The notes under the pieces are model-generated. The model saw only the letters and a program-made list of their open reading frames with translations. It did not search any database and was not told the DNA's origin. Of a stretch of 64,000 nucleotides of DNA, positions 22,504 to 32,648 are shown piece by piece. The DNA comes from Phragmites australis (taxonomy: Eukaryota; Streptophyta; Magnoliopsida; Poales; Poaceae): NCBI RefSeq assembly GCF_958298935.1, contig NC_084932.1:15541501-15605500 (forward strand), read 5' to 3'. The translations under genes and the position numbers were made by a program. Numbering within the stretch: position 1 is the first letter of the stretch; the number at the start of each line of letters is the position of its first letter.

Positions 22504-22579
22504 GTGTGATTTGCTTCGTTAGTCATATCCTGTTTTTTGGTCGTGTGTTGGGATCTTGATTTGTGTTTCTTTTATGTAG
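22504..22579 (+). other. Intron 2 of element B antisense gene (76 bp)
   Basis: The donor is ACTAG/GTGTGA and the acceptor is TTTTATGTAG/CGACC. Interior words 'tatcctgttt' and 'gggatcttga' are shared with element A. Confidence 0.65.
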
Positions 22580-22924
22580 CGACCTTCGAGGTGGATGTGT
22601 CCTTGACTCCACCCCCCGAGGCCCCGAAGACCCAACGGAGATAGGGGACTCCTACGAAGGGGTCTCTAAGGGCCATCCCGGGGGACGTGGCTTCGTTCTT
22701 GCAGGGCCCTAAGCCAACTGATGACCTACCTGCTACGGCTGGTGCTCAAGGCACTGTGCCCTAGCCTCGGGGTCTTGACCCTAGACGACTTCGTGCTACG
22801 CCCGGAGGCGTCAAGGGCCTTCATTGTGGCCTCCTCTCTTCTCTAGAGTGGAGAGGTAGAGCAATCGTTGGCCCAGTGTACCCTGGAGGAGCTGGAGGCA
22901 CGGTTGGTAGTAGCGGCCCTTCAG

Positions 22925-23014
22925 GTTGGTAGTATTGGTTATGATTTGCCGGATCTAGTGTTGGGTCCTGAGTAGCTTATTCTGTCTTTTTCCATCTTTT
23001 GTGGTGGCTTGTAG
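22925..23014 (+). other. Intron 3 of element B antisense gene (90 bp)
   Basis: The donor is CTTCAG/GTTGGTAG and the acceptor is GGTGGCTTGTAG/CGAG. The interior 'tgagtagctta' is shared with element A's 89-bp intron. Confidence 0.7.
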
Positions 23015-23534
23015 CGAGTAATTTTCACGAGGAAGCAGGGAGGTGGCGGGCTCCAGGCTTTTGTTGCGGCCCGTGACGAGATTGAAGGCCATCGCCAGGC
23101 CCAAAAACGGGCGGAGTCCGCGGAGGGCTGTTTTCGGGAGGAGATGGTGCTCCGCGAGCGTGCAGAGGCTGAGGCACAGAATGCTGCCAAAGACCTCCGG
23201 GAGGCGAGGGAGGTTGTTGATGCAGCCAACATAGCCCATGTGTATGTCGAGAGTAACATTGATACCCTTCGGGCGGCGCTGGTAAATATGCGACGAGAGC
23301 TAGAGGAGGTTAGGGCATCGGAGGGGGCACTGCATTCGGAGTGCCTGCAGTTAACGGTGCTTGCGTTGGAGGTGGCCCAAATTACCTCTGATGCCTTGAG
23401 CAGCCTAGGGGCTTGGAGGGGTACCGTGAAAGGATCTGGTGACATCGTAGATCGAGCTTTTAACAGAGGGTTCAGAGATCAAGGCTCCGGGGGACCTGGA
23501 TGGTGATCTTAACCTCTGGCTGGTTTATTTTCCC

Positions 23535-23552
23535 CCCAACAGTAGCCCCTCA
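23535..23552 (-). other. LTR-start/polypurine-like relic inside element B
   Basis: The plus strand CCCAACAGTAGCCCCTCA repeats the junction at the inner edge of the 3' LTR (CCCAACA, then GTAGCCCCTCA at 20663-20680). The sequence to the left of it is antisense-gene sequence and not LTR. Confidence 0.5.
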
Positions 23553-23981
23553 TTCTCGGGCCCTGATGTTTCCAAGGGGGGAGAGGATGTAAAGGAAAAA
23601 TCAACCCCATCATAGTATAGTGTCAAGGATGCATAATTCTCTGTCCTTCAAAGTCGCTAGAGTAGAGGTTTCGTGTGGGTTTGGAGAATCCAACACGTTC
23701 GCCTGGCGGGACAAGATGTGCCACTGCCGCATTCTGACTGGATAAAGTGTTGGGTCGTTTAGGGTCTTGTGCCCGCAATCCTGTCATGGACTGGAAGGGG
23801 TTTGGGTCATTAATGTGACGGGACATCCGCGCGAGAAAATGAGGCATTCGTCATGGAGCGCCGCCATGTGTTGGAGGGAAACTAGATATGTCCATGGCCC
23901 CCTCGCTAGGTGTTCAATGGGAGGACACGGCGATGTTCGTTCGGCTTCATCTTTCGGACCTACGTGGCTGCATGGTCCGGG

Positions 23982-23987
23982 TATAAA
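23982..23987 (+). promoter_or_regulatory. TATA box of a second antisense unit in element B
   Basis: TATAAA in a GC-rich context (GGGTATAAAGCCGGG), 64 bp upstream of the ATG at 24051. Confidence 0.4.
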
Positions 23988-24050
23988 GCCGGGGGTTACC
24001 CGGTTGGAGTCTCTACAGCCCATGAGTAAGTAGTTAACCTTGACTTGAGT

Positions 24051-24283
24051 ATGACATCATCTTCCTCCTCATCCTCCTCAGAGGCATCGATGATCTCGAT
24101 GGCTCCTTCGGGAGTCGGGCTGTTTTGGTCATTGGCAGAGGCACCAGAGGCAAAACCGCTTCCACCTCTGTAGGGGAGGTAGTTGCCCGCCACTCTAGCC
24201 CGACCTTTGGCCGGGGAGGGCACGCTTGTCGAGATCATCGATATCTCCTATGACGATGAGGAGAACGACTGGGATCTCCTGTG
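24051..24283 (+). pseudogene. Small serine-rich/acidic antisense ORF in element B
   Basis: The frame opens with M-T-S followed by seven more serines and E-A-S, and stops after about 40 codons. After a frameshift the same unit carries V-E-I-I-D-I-S-Y-D-D-E-E-N-D-W-D before a stop at about 24283. Element E has a comparable unit at 48539 with P-E-I-I-I-V-S-S-D-D-E-E-L-S, also downstream of a TATA box. That recurrence in a different Tat family argues for a real small antisense protein. Its function is unknown. Confidence 0.45.
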
Positions 24284-24949
24284 AAGGGAGAGTGAGCCGG
24301 TGTCTGTGGGCCCAACGGTGAAGTAGGAGGAGGCCAGGTAGGCGCGGGAGAAGGCCCCGCCAGTGACCTCCTCGGACACCTCATCATCTTTCGACAGCTC
24401 AAGAGTTGGCTACTGTATCGGCTTTTGCAGCAGCAGGCCGCCGATGAGGCGCATACGGCGTACCACGCGTGGCACCTGCCGGGACCCATAGGAGGTGAAG
24501 GCGATCACTGGGATGGCGTACTTGGTGATGCCATTATATATCCATGTCACGGCTGAACTTAGTCACCTTGTACTCTTTCTCGCCTTGTTTTGCTCCGTAG
24601 GAATCTATCTTCTTCGTGGCAATTTCTGTACTATTGTTTTAGTTTGTATCCCCTATATGTACTAGTTGTTTAATAATATAACGTGGATCTTCAGGAACGG
24701 TCGTGTCTCCTTCTGTATCGGAATGCGAGGGGACCTTTCGAACGGGTGACCGCATGTGTGCATGCTTTCGTGCCACCAAACCGTACTTCTTCGCCCTTGG
24801 TTACTTCGTACTCCTCAGTCCTAGGATTGGTAGGGCCTCCTTCCTAATTTGTTCCAGATTTTTGACTCAGCAAAGTCCCTCTGGAACCTTTGGAGACGAA
24901 CTCCGGAGGTGGTCCTTGACCGTTTGGGTTCTTTAGCGACTGTCCAGGT
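24284..24949. mobile_element. Element B: unassigned sequence before the arrays
   Basis: No recognisable domain. Frames at 24235-24489 (minus) and 24703-24936 (plus) lack motifs. It ends at the first tandem array. Confidence 0.4.
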
Positions 24950-26010
24950 TGATGGCGAGGATGTGTCAGAGGTGCAGCCAAAGGCTAGGCAAGAGAGGTG
25001 GTCCACGACCCCCTCGGCCCTTAGCCACTGCTCGGCTCCGGAGGTATTCCGTCCGGAGCCAGGCGACGGCGTGTCGAAAGCGAAGCCAAAGGTTAGGCGG
25101 GAGTGGCAGTCCGTGACCCCCTCGGCCCTTAGCCGCTGCCTAGCTTCAGAGGTATTCTGTCTAGAGCCTGACGACGGCGTGTTGGAGGCGAAGCCGAAGG
25201 TTAGGCGGGAGAGGCAGTCCACGACCCCTCAGCCCTTAGCTGCTACCTGGCTCCAGAGGTATTCTGCCCGGAGCCTGGTGACGGCGTGTCGGAGGCAAAG
25301 TCAAAGGCCAGGCAGGTATGCGGTCCGTGATCCCCTCGTTCCTTAGCCGCTGCCTGGCTCTGGAGGTATTTTGTCTAGAGCCTGGCAACAACGTGTCGGA
25401 GGTGAAGCCGGAGGCCAGGCGGGAGAGGTGGTCCGGGACCCCCTTGGCTCTTAGCTGTTGCCCGGCTCTAGAGGTATTCCATTCGGAGCTTGGCGATGAC
25501 GTGCCGGAGGTGAAGCCGAAGGTTAGGCAAGAGAGGTGGTGCGCACCCTCAGCCCTTAGCTGCTGCCCAGCTCCGAAGGTATTCTGTCCGGAGCCTGGCA
25601 ATGGCGTGTCGGAGGCAAAGCTGAAGGTTAGGCGGGAGAGGCAGTCGGCGTCCCCCTCGGCCCTTAGCCACTTCCCGGCTCCAGTGGTATTTAGTCTAGA
25701 GCCTAGCGACGATGTGTCGGGGGCGAAGCCAAAGGTTTGGTGGGAAAGGAGGTCCGCGACCCCCTCGGTCCTTAGCCGCTGCCCGACTGTGGAGGTATTC
25801 CATCTGGAGCCTGGCGACGGCGTGTTGGAGGCGAAGCCAAAGGTTCAGTGGGAGAGGCGGTCCGTGACCCCCTCGGCCCTTAGCCGCTGCCCAGCTGTGG
25901 AGGTATTTCATCCGGAGCTTGGCGATGGCGTGTCGGAGGCGAAGCCGAAGGTTTGGTAGGAGAGGTGGTTCGCAACCCCCTCGGCCCTTGGCCGCTGCCC
26001 GGCTTTGCAG
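24950..26010. repeat. 108-bp tandem array (about 9-10 copies)
   Basis: Each unit contains 'ccctcggcccttagccgctg', then 'ggaggtattc', 'ggagcctggcgac' and 'gaggcgaagccgaaggt'. Translated on the plus strand, the period is 36 residues (P-S-A-L-S-R-C ... E-V-F ... E-A-K-P-K-V). Because 108 is a multiple of three, long frames stay open (25318-25959 plus; 24849-25346 plus). I consider these frames a by-product of the repeat. The array lies in the 3' region of element B, a known site of satellite emergence in Tat elements. Confidence 0.8.
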
Positions 26011-26279
26011 CCTGTGCAATGGATAGTTGGAGGTTCCACTATGTTTCCCGTGCCACGAGACGCGAGCTTTTACCATACGTGTTTGAGTCACGTGATCATA
26101 CCTTCCCCTCCAGGGAGGGGAATCTTTATACCTCTTTTATCTGTGTGTGGTGCTCTTTAGAGACCAGCGGGTTTCGTACCCCTTCAGCACGGAGGCGTTA
26201 GCCTTCCAGATGCTGGGGTACCATTCCCGTTATGTCTTTTCAGAACCTTTTTGCCCGGCGGAGTTTTCGAAGAAACATC

Positions 26280-26760
26280 TCCATCGCGGGGGTTTTTGGA
26301 ACTCTCTCCATTGTGCGGAGGTTTTGTAAGGCTCTCCATTGTGTGGAGGTTTAGTAAAGCTCTCCATTTTTGCCAGAGATTTGGTAAAGTTCTCTATTTT
26401 TATCAGAGGTTTTGGTAAAGATGTCTGGTTTTACCAGAGGTTTTGGTAAAGTTCTCCGTTTTTACCGGAGGTTTGGTAGGACTCTCCGTTTTTGTCGGAG
26501 GTTTGGTAAGACTCTCCATTTTTGCTGGAGGTTTGGTAAAGCTCTCTGTTTTTGCTAGAGGTTTTGGTAAAGCTCTCCATTTTTACCGGAGGTTTTGGTA
26601 AAGCTCTCCATTTTTACCGGAGATTTGTAGGGCTCTCCATTTTTGTCGGAGGTTTGGTAAGGCTCTCCGTTTTTGTCAGAGATTTGATAAGACTCTCCGT
26701 TTTTGTCGGAGATTTTTGTAAGACTCTCCATTTTTGTCGGAGGTTTTTGTAAGGTCCCTT
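26280..26760. repeat. About 30-bp tandem array (roughly 15 copies)
   Basis: The unit is close to 'gtttggtaaagctctccatt' plus 'tttaccggag', 30-32 bp, with many point changes. Frames at 26552-26752 and 26614-26805 are repeat products. Confidence 0.75.
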
Positions 26761-26789
26761 GGCATGTATTAATGCAGAAGTATAAACAC

Positions 26790-27775
26790 TATGGGAGCTA
26801 TGCAATACCTTCCAAGAAACCTAGGCAGTCTTGCCATCTAGGTGACCTAGGCATGCTACGCCCACGGTGTGTAAGCTTGTTGTTCTCCCAAGGAAACGCC
26901 CGCGGTGCACCGCAACACTGTCTACCAAGATGTGCCCTAGTGCATGGCATTTATAAGACCGAAGCTATGCAATGCCTTCCAGGGCACCTTGGGCATAATC
27001 TGCCTTGCAAGTGACCTAGGCATAAGCGATGCCCGTAGTATATAAGCATGTCGTGCAGAGAGGATTCCTTGCGATAGCATTCCTCAGAGCACCGCATCCT
27101 CACATCAGGGCAGTCCCCTGATATACGGCGTCCACACACTATCGAGGCTACACAATACCTTCCAGGAAACCTAGGCAGCCTTGCCCCCTAGGTGACCTAG
27201 GCATGCTATGCCCGTACTGTGTGGGCTCCACTTCCTACCAGGGCAAAGCCTACCCTCCGGTAAACCTTTGCAGGTGACCTTGTGTTTAGGCAAGCGATGC
27301 TTACTGGTGTGTGGGCTTATCACGCCTCCAGAGAAATCCCCTAGGGGTGCCGCAACTACATTACCAAGGAAGTCCCTTGATAACCGGCATCTACACACTA
27401 TCGAGGCTACACAATACCTTCCAGCAAACCTAGGCAATCTTGCCTTCCAGGTGACCTAGGCATGCTATGTCCGCAGTGTGTAGGCATGTCGTGCGATGAG
27501 GATTCTTTGCAACAGCATCCCTCGGAGCACCACAACTCCGCCACCAGGGACATCCCCTGGGGCATTGCTTCGACACCCAAGGCTATGCAAATGCCTTCCA
27601 GGGCACCCCGGGCATAATCTGCCTTGTAGGTGACCTAGGCATAAACGACGCCCGTGCTGTGTGGGCCTCACTGTCTACCGAGACTATGCAATGCCTTCTA
27701 GGAAATCTAGGCAGTCTTGCCTTCCAGTTGACCTAGGAATGCTACGTCCGCAGTACGTGGGCTTGTCATGCCACC
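26790..27775. repeat. Diverged longer tandem array (units about 100-180 bp)
   Basis: Six to seven copies of a block start near 'gcaataccttccaggaaacc' and continue with 'taggcagtcttgcc' and 'ggtgacctaggcat'. A 'gtgtgggct' word and a 'gaggattccttgc' word recur less regularly. The array stops exactly where the LTR of element C begins, so C inserted into it. Confidence 0.65.
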
Positions 27776-30713
27776 TGTGAGGACCCGACCAAACAGTATT
27801 CGAACTAATCATCAGCCGGATCATTGACATAATCACAACCACGACGATTAATCAAAATACCACTCCTGCAGTCTCGGCACGTGTTTTGTGCCCAAGGATC
27901 GGAACACATGCGTTCCAACATATTCATCACAACATAGTTTAATAAAGAGCAGGTAATTAAATATTTATATTACAAGTCTTTAAACATGCAGTTGTTTCCA
28001 CACTTTACATCAAAAGGAAACAACAACTACGCAGCGGAAGATAAACCTATACAACAAAAGCTAACGGCGCCGATTTCGAAGTAGAGTGTGCTACTCCTGC
28101 CCGCCACCCTGATCGATAGGCACAAAGTAGCCGAACATCGCCTTTTCCTCATCGACCTGTGAACCTGCAACAACTTAAGGGCAGCATCCTGAGTACGAAG
28201 GTACTCACAAGTCTTACACAGTATGGGTATATATATTCCCGACTCCAAGGATCATGAATTAAGCTGGTAGCAAGAATTAAACATGGTTAAGTAATTAAGC
28301 GGTAAGCATCCTAGACATAGGTGTAAGCAACTAACTTAACCAACTTATATAAAACTACCCTGCCATAACCAACAACTGAGCATATGTAAATGTAACAACA
28401 AGTATATTAATGTGTACAAGTGCCAACTCGAACTACCAACCACCATACCCAGACCATAATCACATGCTCAACCATCAACCTCATGCCATCATCCACAAAC
28501 CACAATGAGAACTCTACGACCGGGTGCAGATAAGCGATAGACATGCTCATAACCGAGAGCGCAGTAGTTCAAACTATTTATACATCCTGCAGGGTGATAC
28601 TCCTGGACCCATACGGCTTGTGCCACCCGCTAAAGTGCACACAAGGGGGTACCCGTGACAACCTTTCCCATCCAGCCCCAACCGTGTGGGGGCATGCATC
28701 GCTCGGCACGGCAATACTACTACCGCTTACAAGCCCGCCCGCTCACACCGTCGATGTTCACGCCCACAAAGCCACAGCTGCGAAGGTATTCGGCTCGCCT
28801 TACCATTAGATCAGCATATGGTGAGCAAGGTAATTGCTAAAGCCGACTAACCCAATGATCGGCCATAAACGATGCAAGTGGTCTATGGTGCTTAGTTTTC
28901 CTCTCCTGACCTGCCCCTTGGACTTTCCACCGAGGCAAACGACACCCCTAACACTGCCCATATCTCGTCTCATACTCACCACTCATACAACCATGTCAAC
29001 CTCAACAAGTGTATATAATCATAAGAAGGTCCTATGCTTGTGAACAACGGGATGCGCCGTCGTTCGACTTTTACAGAATGACCTAAGCATTGCTAAGAAT
29101 AGCGAAGACCTTTAGACATCGACATCACCTCTAGGCTTCAAGGAACATATATGAACTCGTGACCAAGGTAGAAGAATGCAACGGCATAGGTTCTACCCAA
29201 AGGTACCCGACACATGCATATGTACATAAGCATAGATAACACTTTAGACTTTCAAGTTAGCATGGTGCAATATGATAGATGCTTGCCTTGCTGCCCTGGA
29301 TAAGAAAGATACGACGCGACAGGATCGCCTTCGGCCTCCGGACTTGACTGATCGGCGGTCACTAAAAGACATACACGCGCGCAATGCCATGAGTATGAAT
29401 AAAGTGCAACAATGCATGCCTCAATATGTACAAGATGAAATGCCATAAAAATATGCTTTACAATGCATGAAAACATTTCCCTAATTAGAACAAGTTATAA
29501 GAAAACTAGCAAAGTTGGATTCACCCACTTTGGACTTGTGAAGAATTATCGATGAATTAATGAAGCTTTAAACTAATTAATTAATCCCAGACATGTAATT
29601 CAACATTTCATGCCTGAGGATATTTTTAGTAGATAGAGTAGTTTATTATGAAACCAAAAAAATAGGTTTCATAATTTTTTGAGTTACAAAGAATTTATTA
29701 TGATTTTTAAAAGTTTCAGTCAACAGAAAACTGTGCTGAAACAGTTGACAGCAGTCAGACCGTAGGCATAAGGGTGGTCAGACCGCTCATGTACAGAGAG
29801 TTTTGGCTCCTAACGATCTGACCGGCCAGAGCTGGCGGTTAGACTGCTACATACAGCCAGGGAAACTTGGCGAGCTGGCCGGCGATGATTCTGACGAAAA
29901 CTTCAAAAACGGTTTGGACTAAAATAACTCTAGGACGTATATGAATGTTTCACGTGGACGTTTGGACGACATTTGTGGCCCAAACGTGTAGAACCCATAA
30001 AGTAGATCTATAACTGGAAAAGTGGGGTTTCGCGGCAAAAAACTAGATGCTGGCTGATTCGACCGACGAAAATACGGAAAGAGGGTATCGGGATGTTCAC
30101 CTTGTCGTTGGCAAACTTTCTAGCAGATCACTTCTCTGCCGGAAAGCTCCAAACTCCGGATTCGGCTTCCGGAATGTGTGCGTGCCTAGGGGGAAGAAAA
30201 CGGTGAATACCGGCTCGAATCTTTCGAAACGGCAAAAACCAAATGGATGGATGAGTAACTCTCGAGCGTGTGGTCGCGTGGGTACCACACACGTACCTCA
30301 GCTTCGCTTGTAGTGGCGGGAATCAAGGGGGAAAGGGAGAGATTGAGAGAGAGAGTCAGAGGGAGAGAGAGCACATATGGGGAGAGAGAGGGGCTGCTGC
30401 CCATTTGAGAGAGAGAGTGAGGGATATTTCCCTCATGTGGGCCCCACAAGTTAGAGAAATAGTCCGATTTTGCTTCTAATTCAATTCTCTCTTCAATTTT
30501 CTTTTCTCCCACCTCATTAATCCAAATCGAGGTGCGGTAGAGCTCCAAAAACTCCAAAAATTTTATGTCGTGATTTAAATCCTTAGGAGATCCTAATCGT
30601 GAATTCACAATTCAAATTTCAATCTGGCGATCGAAAGCGATCCAGATTCAAACATGAAGCTAATGATGCATATTTAATACTAAACATGCAATTACGGATT
30701 TCAAGGTGTGACA
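27776..30713 (-). repeat. Element C: 3' LTR (2938 bp)
   Basis: On the plus strand it runs from TGTGAGGACC to GGTGTGACA. Read on the minus strand it starts TGTCACACC and ends GGTCCTCACA. The great length is usual for Tekay. ORFs inside (28027-28248, 28543-29043, 29252-29476, 30047-30608 and others) show no transposon or host domain and are treated as non-coding. The region includes a GA-rich microsatellite at about 30330-30420. Confidence 0.85.
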
Positions 30714-30726
30714 AACCTCCCCCCCT
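30714..30726 (-). other. Polypurine tract of element C
   Basis: The minus strand reads AGGGGGGGAGGTT directly before the TGTCACACC LTR start. Confidence 0.7.
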
Positions 30727-30904
30727 AAAAGGGATCTTGTCCCGAGATTCGGTACAAGTCGGGGAGAGAGCGATGAGCACGCTACAAGGAACATAGCACG
30801 CCGTGAGGGATAATCATGCTATGAGAGGCGGAATCCAAAACACACTTTCATTCACATGTCGATACTTAGACACATGAGAGATTCCAAATATGCTATATTA
30901 TATC

Positions 30905-31450
30905 CACATTTACATGTTCTCAAAGAAATCAGGATACTTAGAGCGGAGCTTACCTTCCCGCTCCCATGTCGCTTCGGCTTCTGTGTGATTGCTCCATTGA
31001 ACTTTCAGGAACTTGATCGAACATCGCCGTGTCTTGCGTTCGGCTTCGTCCAAGATATGGAGTGGCTGCTCACAATATGTCAAGTCTGGTTGCAACTCTT
31101 GGGGTGCAACATCAACGACTTACATCGGGACTCAGAGACATTTCTTCAATTGTGACACATGGAACATATTGTGCACGGTGGAGAGAGACGGCAGCAAGTC
31201 CAATTGATATTCTACTTCTCCACACCGAGCAAGAATCTGGAATGGCCCCACATATCGAGGGCGCTAGCTTGCCTCAGACTTGGAATCGGCGAATGCCTTT
31301 GAGAGGCGAAACCTTGAGATACACATGATCTCCAATAGCAAACTCAAGGTCTCGACGACAGTGATCTGCATAGCTCTTCTACCATGACTGAGCGGTGATA
31401 AGACTCTCGTGGATATTCATAACATGATCTTTCACCTCCTTGACCAAATC
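30905..31450 (-). pseudogene. Element C: integrase C-terminus with chromodomain
   Basis: After the core, blocks S-Y-A-D-H ... D-L-E-F-A-I-G-D-H-V-Y-L and K-G-I-R-R-F form the integrase C-terminal region. The last part (about 30910-31065) reads I-L-D-E-A-E-R-K-T-R-R ... F-L-K-V-Q-W-S-N-H-T ... A-T-W-E-R-E. This is the chromodomain typical of Tekay integrases, which in chromoviruses guides insertion to particular chromatin. Frameshifts separate the blocks. Confidence 0.8.
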
Positions 31451-31455
31451 CAGAC

Positions 31456-32290
31456 CTAGGAAGGCCCGTTCGCAAATTCGGACCAATTCAGCGGCATTCG
31501 GCATCTCCAGCCATAAAGAGCTTCAAGCGGCACCATCTCAATACTAGCCTGGAAGCTGTTGTTGTAAGAAAACTCCGCGAATGGCAAGCATATGTCCCAC
31601 TTCTTCCCATAAGTGAGAACACAAGCTCGGATAATATCTTCTATAATCTGATTCACTCTCTCCGTCTGACCATCCGTCTGAGGGTGATACGCTGTACTAT
31701 GGAAGAGCTCGGTCTCCATAGCTTCTTGGAAGCTCCTCTAGAAATGAGAAGTGAACTGCGTGCCTTGATCGGAAACGATCTTCTTCGGAACTCCGTGGAG
31801 GCACACAATTCTGGTGAGGTACAACTCCGCATACTGCTTGGCGGAGTATGTGGTCCTGATAGAGAGGAAATGCGCAGACTTTGTCAACCGGTCCACGATA
31901 ACCCAAATGGAGTCATACCCACTCGAGGTCTTCGGCAAGCTGGTAATGAAATCCATCCCAATATCCTCCCACTTGCAGAAAGGAATGGGAAAAGGCTGGA
32001 GTGTACCAGTGGGCCTGAGATGCTCGGCCTTGACCCTTCGGCAAACATCACACTCGAAGACATACCGAGCTATCTCCCGCTTCATGTGAGTCCACCAAAA
32101 GTGAGGCTTTAGATCTTGATAGATCTTCGTGCTGCCCGAGTGAATGGATAGCAACGAATCGTGAGCCTTATCAAGAATGTTCTTCCTCAATGCCTCGACT
32201 CTCAGAACCACTAGACGGTTCCCAAACCACAGAATGCCCTGCTCATCTTCAGAAAAGCATAAGGCCTGACCAATCTTCCTCTTCTCTCAG
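31456..32290 (-). pseudogene. Element C: integrase zinc finger and core
   Basis: The zinc-binding region is around 32050-32190: H-S-G-S-T-K, W-W-T-H-M-K-R, C-D-V-C-R-R-V-K. The core carries D in I-G-M-D-F-I-T-S-L-P (about 31950), D in V-S-D-Q-G-T-Q-F (about 31758) and E in D-G-Q-T-E-R-V-N (about 31660), with the H-P-Q-T-D-G-Q-T block intact. A stop/frameshift near 31735 splits it into two frames. It ends with W-R-C-R-M-P-L-N-W-S-E. Confidence 0.85.
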
Positions 32291-32648
32291 ATTAGAGCCA
32301 TGCCTTTTTCATCCTTCTGCGCCACCTTGATTTCATCTATGAGAGTGGACTTGATCTCCAAGTTGCAAGAAAATCATCCGGGACCATTTCAAGCCCAAGC
32401 CGCCGAAAATCATCACACAGTGTGGAGTCCATCGGTCAAATTGCAAGACAGTGACAGCGAGGTCTCTGACTCACAGTGTCGGCGACCACATTCGCCTTGT
32501 TGGGATGGTAGTGCACTTCAAGCTCATAGTCCTTGATCAGCTCCAGTCACCTTTGCTGCCTCATGTTCAAATCAGCCTGAGTAAAGATGTATTTCAGGCT
32601 CTTGTGGTCAGTGTAGATACGACACAAGTTACTCATCAAGTAGTGGCA

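Larger units (their letters stand above)
21170..23505 (+). pseudogene. Element B: antisense extra gene with three introns
   Basis: It is transcribed opposite to B's gag. Proposed exons are 21170-22122, 22184-22503, 22580-22924 and 23015-23505. The start M-A-G-L-S-T-P is followed by a stop at 21410. The conserved domain is at 21470-22100: F-E-A-F-F-K, L-L-E-E-V-L-C-H-F-Y-V-E-L, W-A-M-Q-A-E-G-C-E-G-R-V-D-F, then I-N-G-R-W-Y-T-G-W-L-Q-R-W-F-Y-Y and M-H-D-L-V-E-E-F. A 32-bp tandem duplication at about 21708-21771 breaks the frame. Exon 3 carries L-D-D-F-V-L-R-P-E-A-S-R-A-F. Exon 4 is a predicted coiled coil with E-R-A-E-A-E-A-Q-N-A-A-K and R-R-E-L-E-E-V-R-A. I know of no assigned function; it may be a DNA- or element-associated structural protein. 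Frequent stops make it a pseudogene. Confidence 0.7.

Noticed and set aside
25318..25959. 213-codon plus-strand ORF as a repeat protein gene
   Set aside because: It is generated by 108-bp tandem units whose length is a multiple of three; other frames in the same array are also open and there is no start context or domain.
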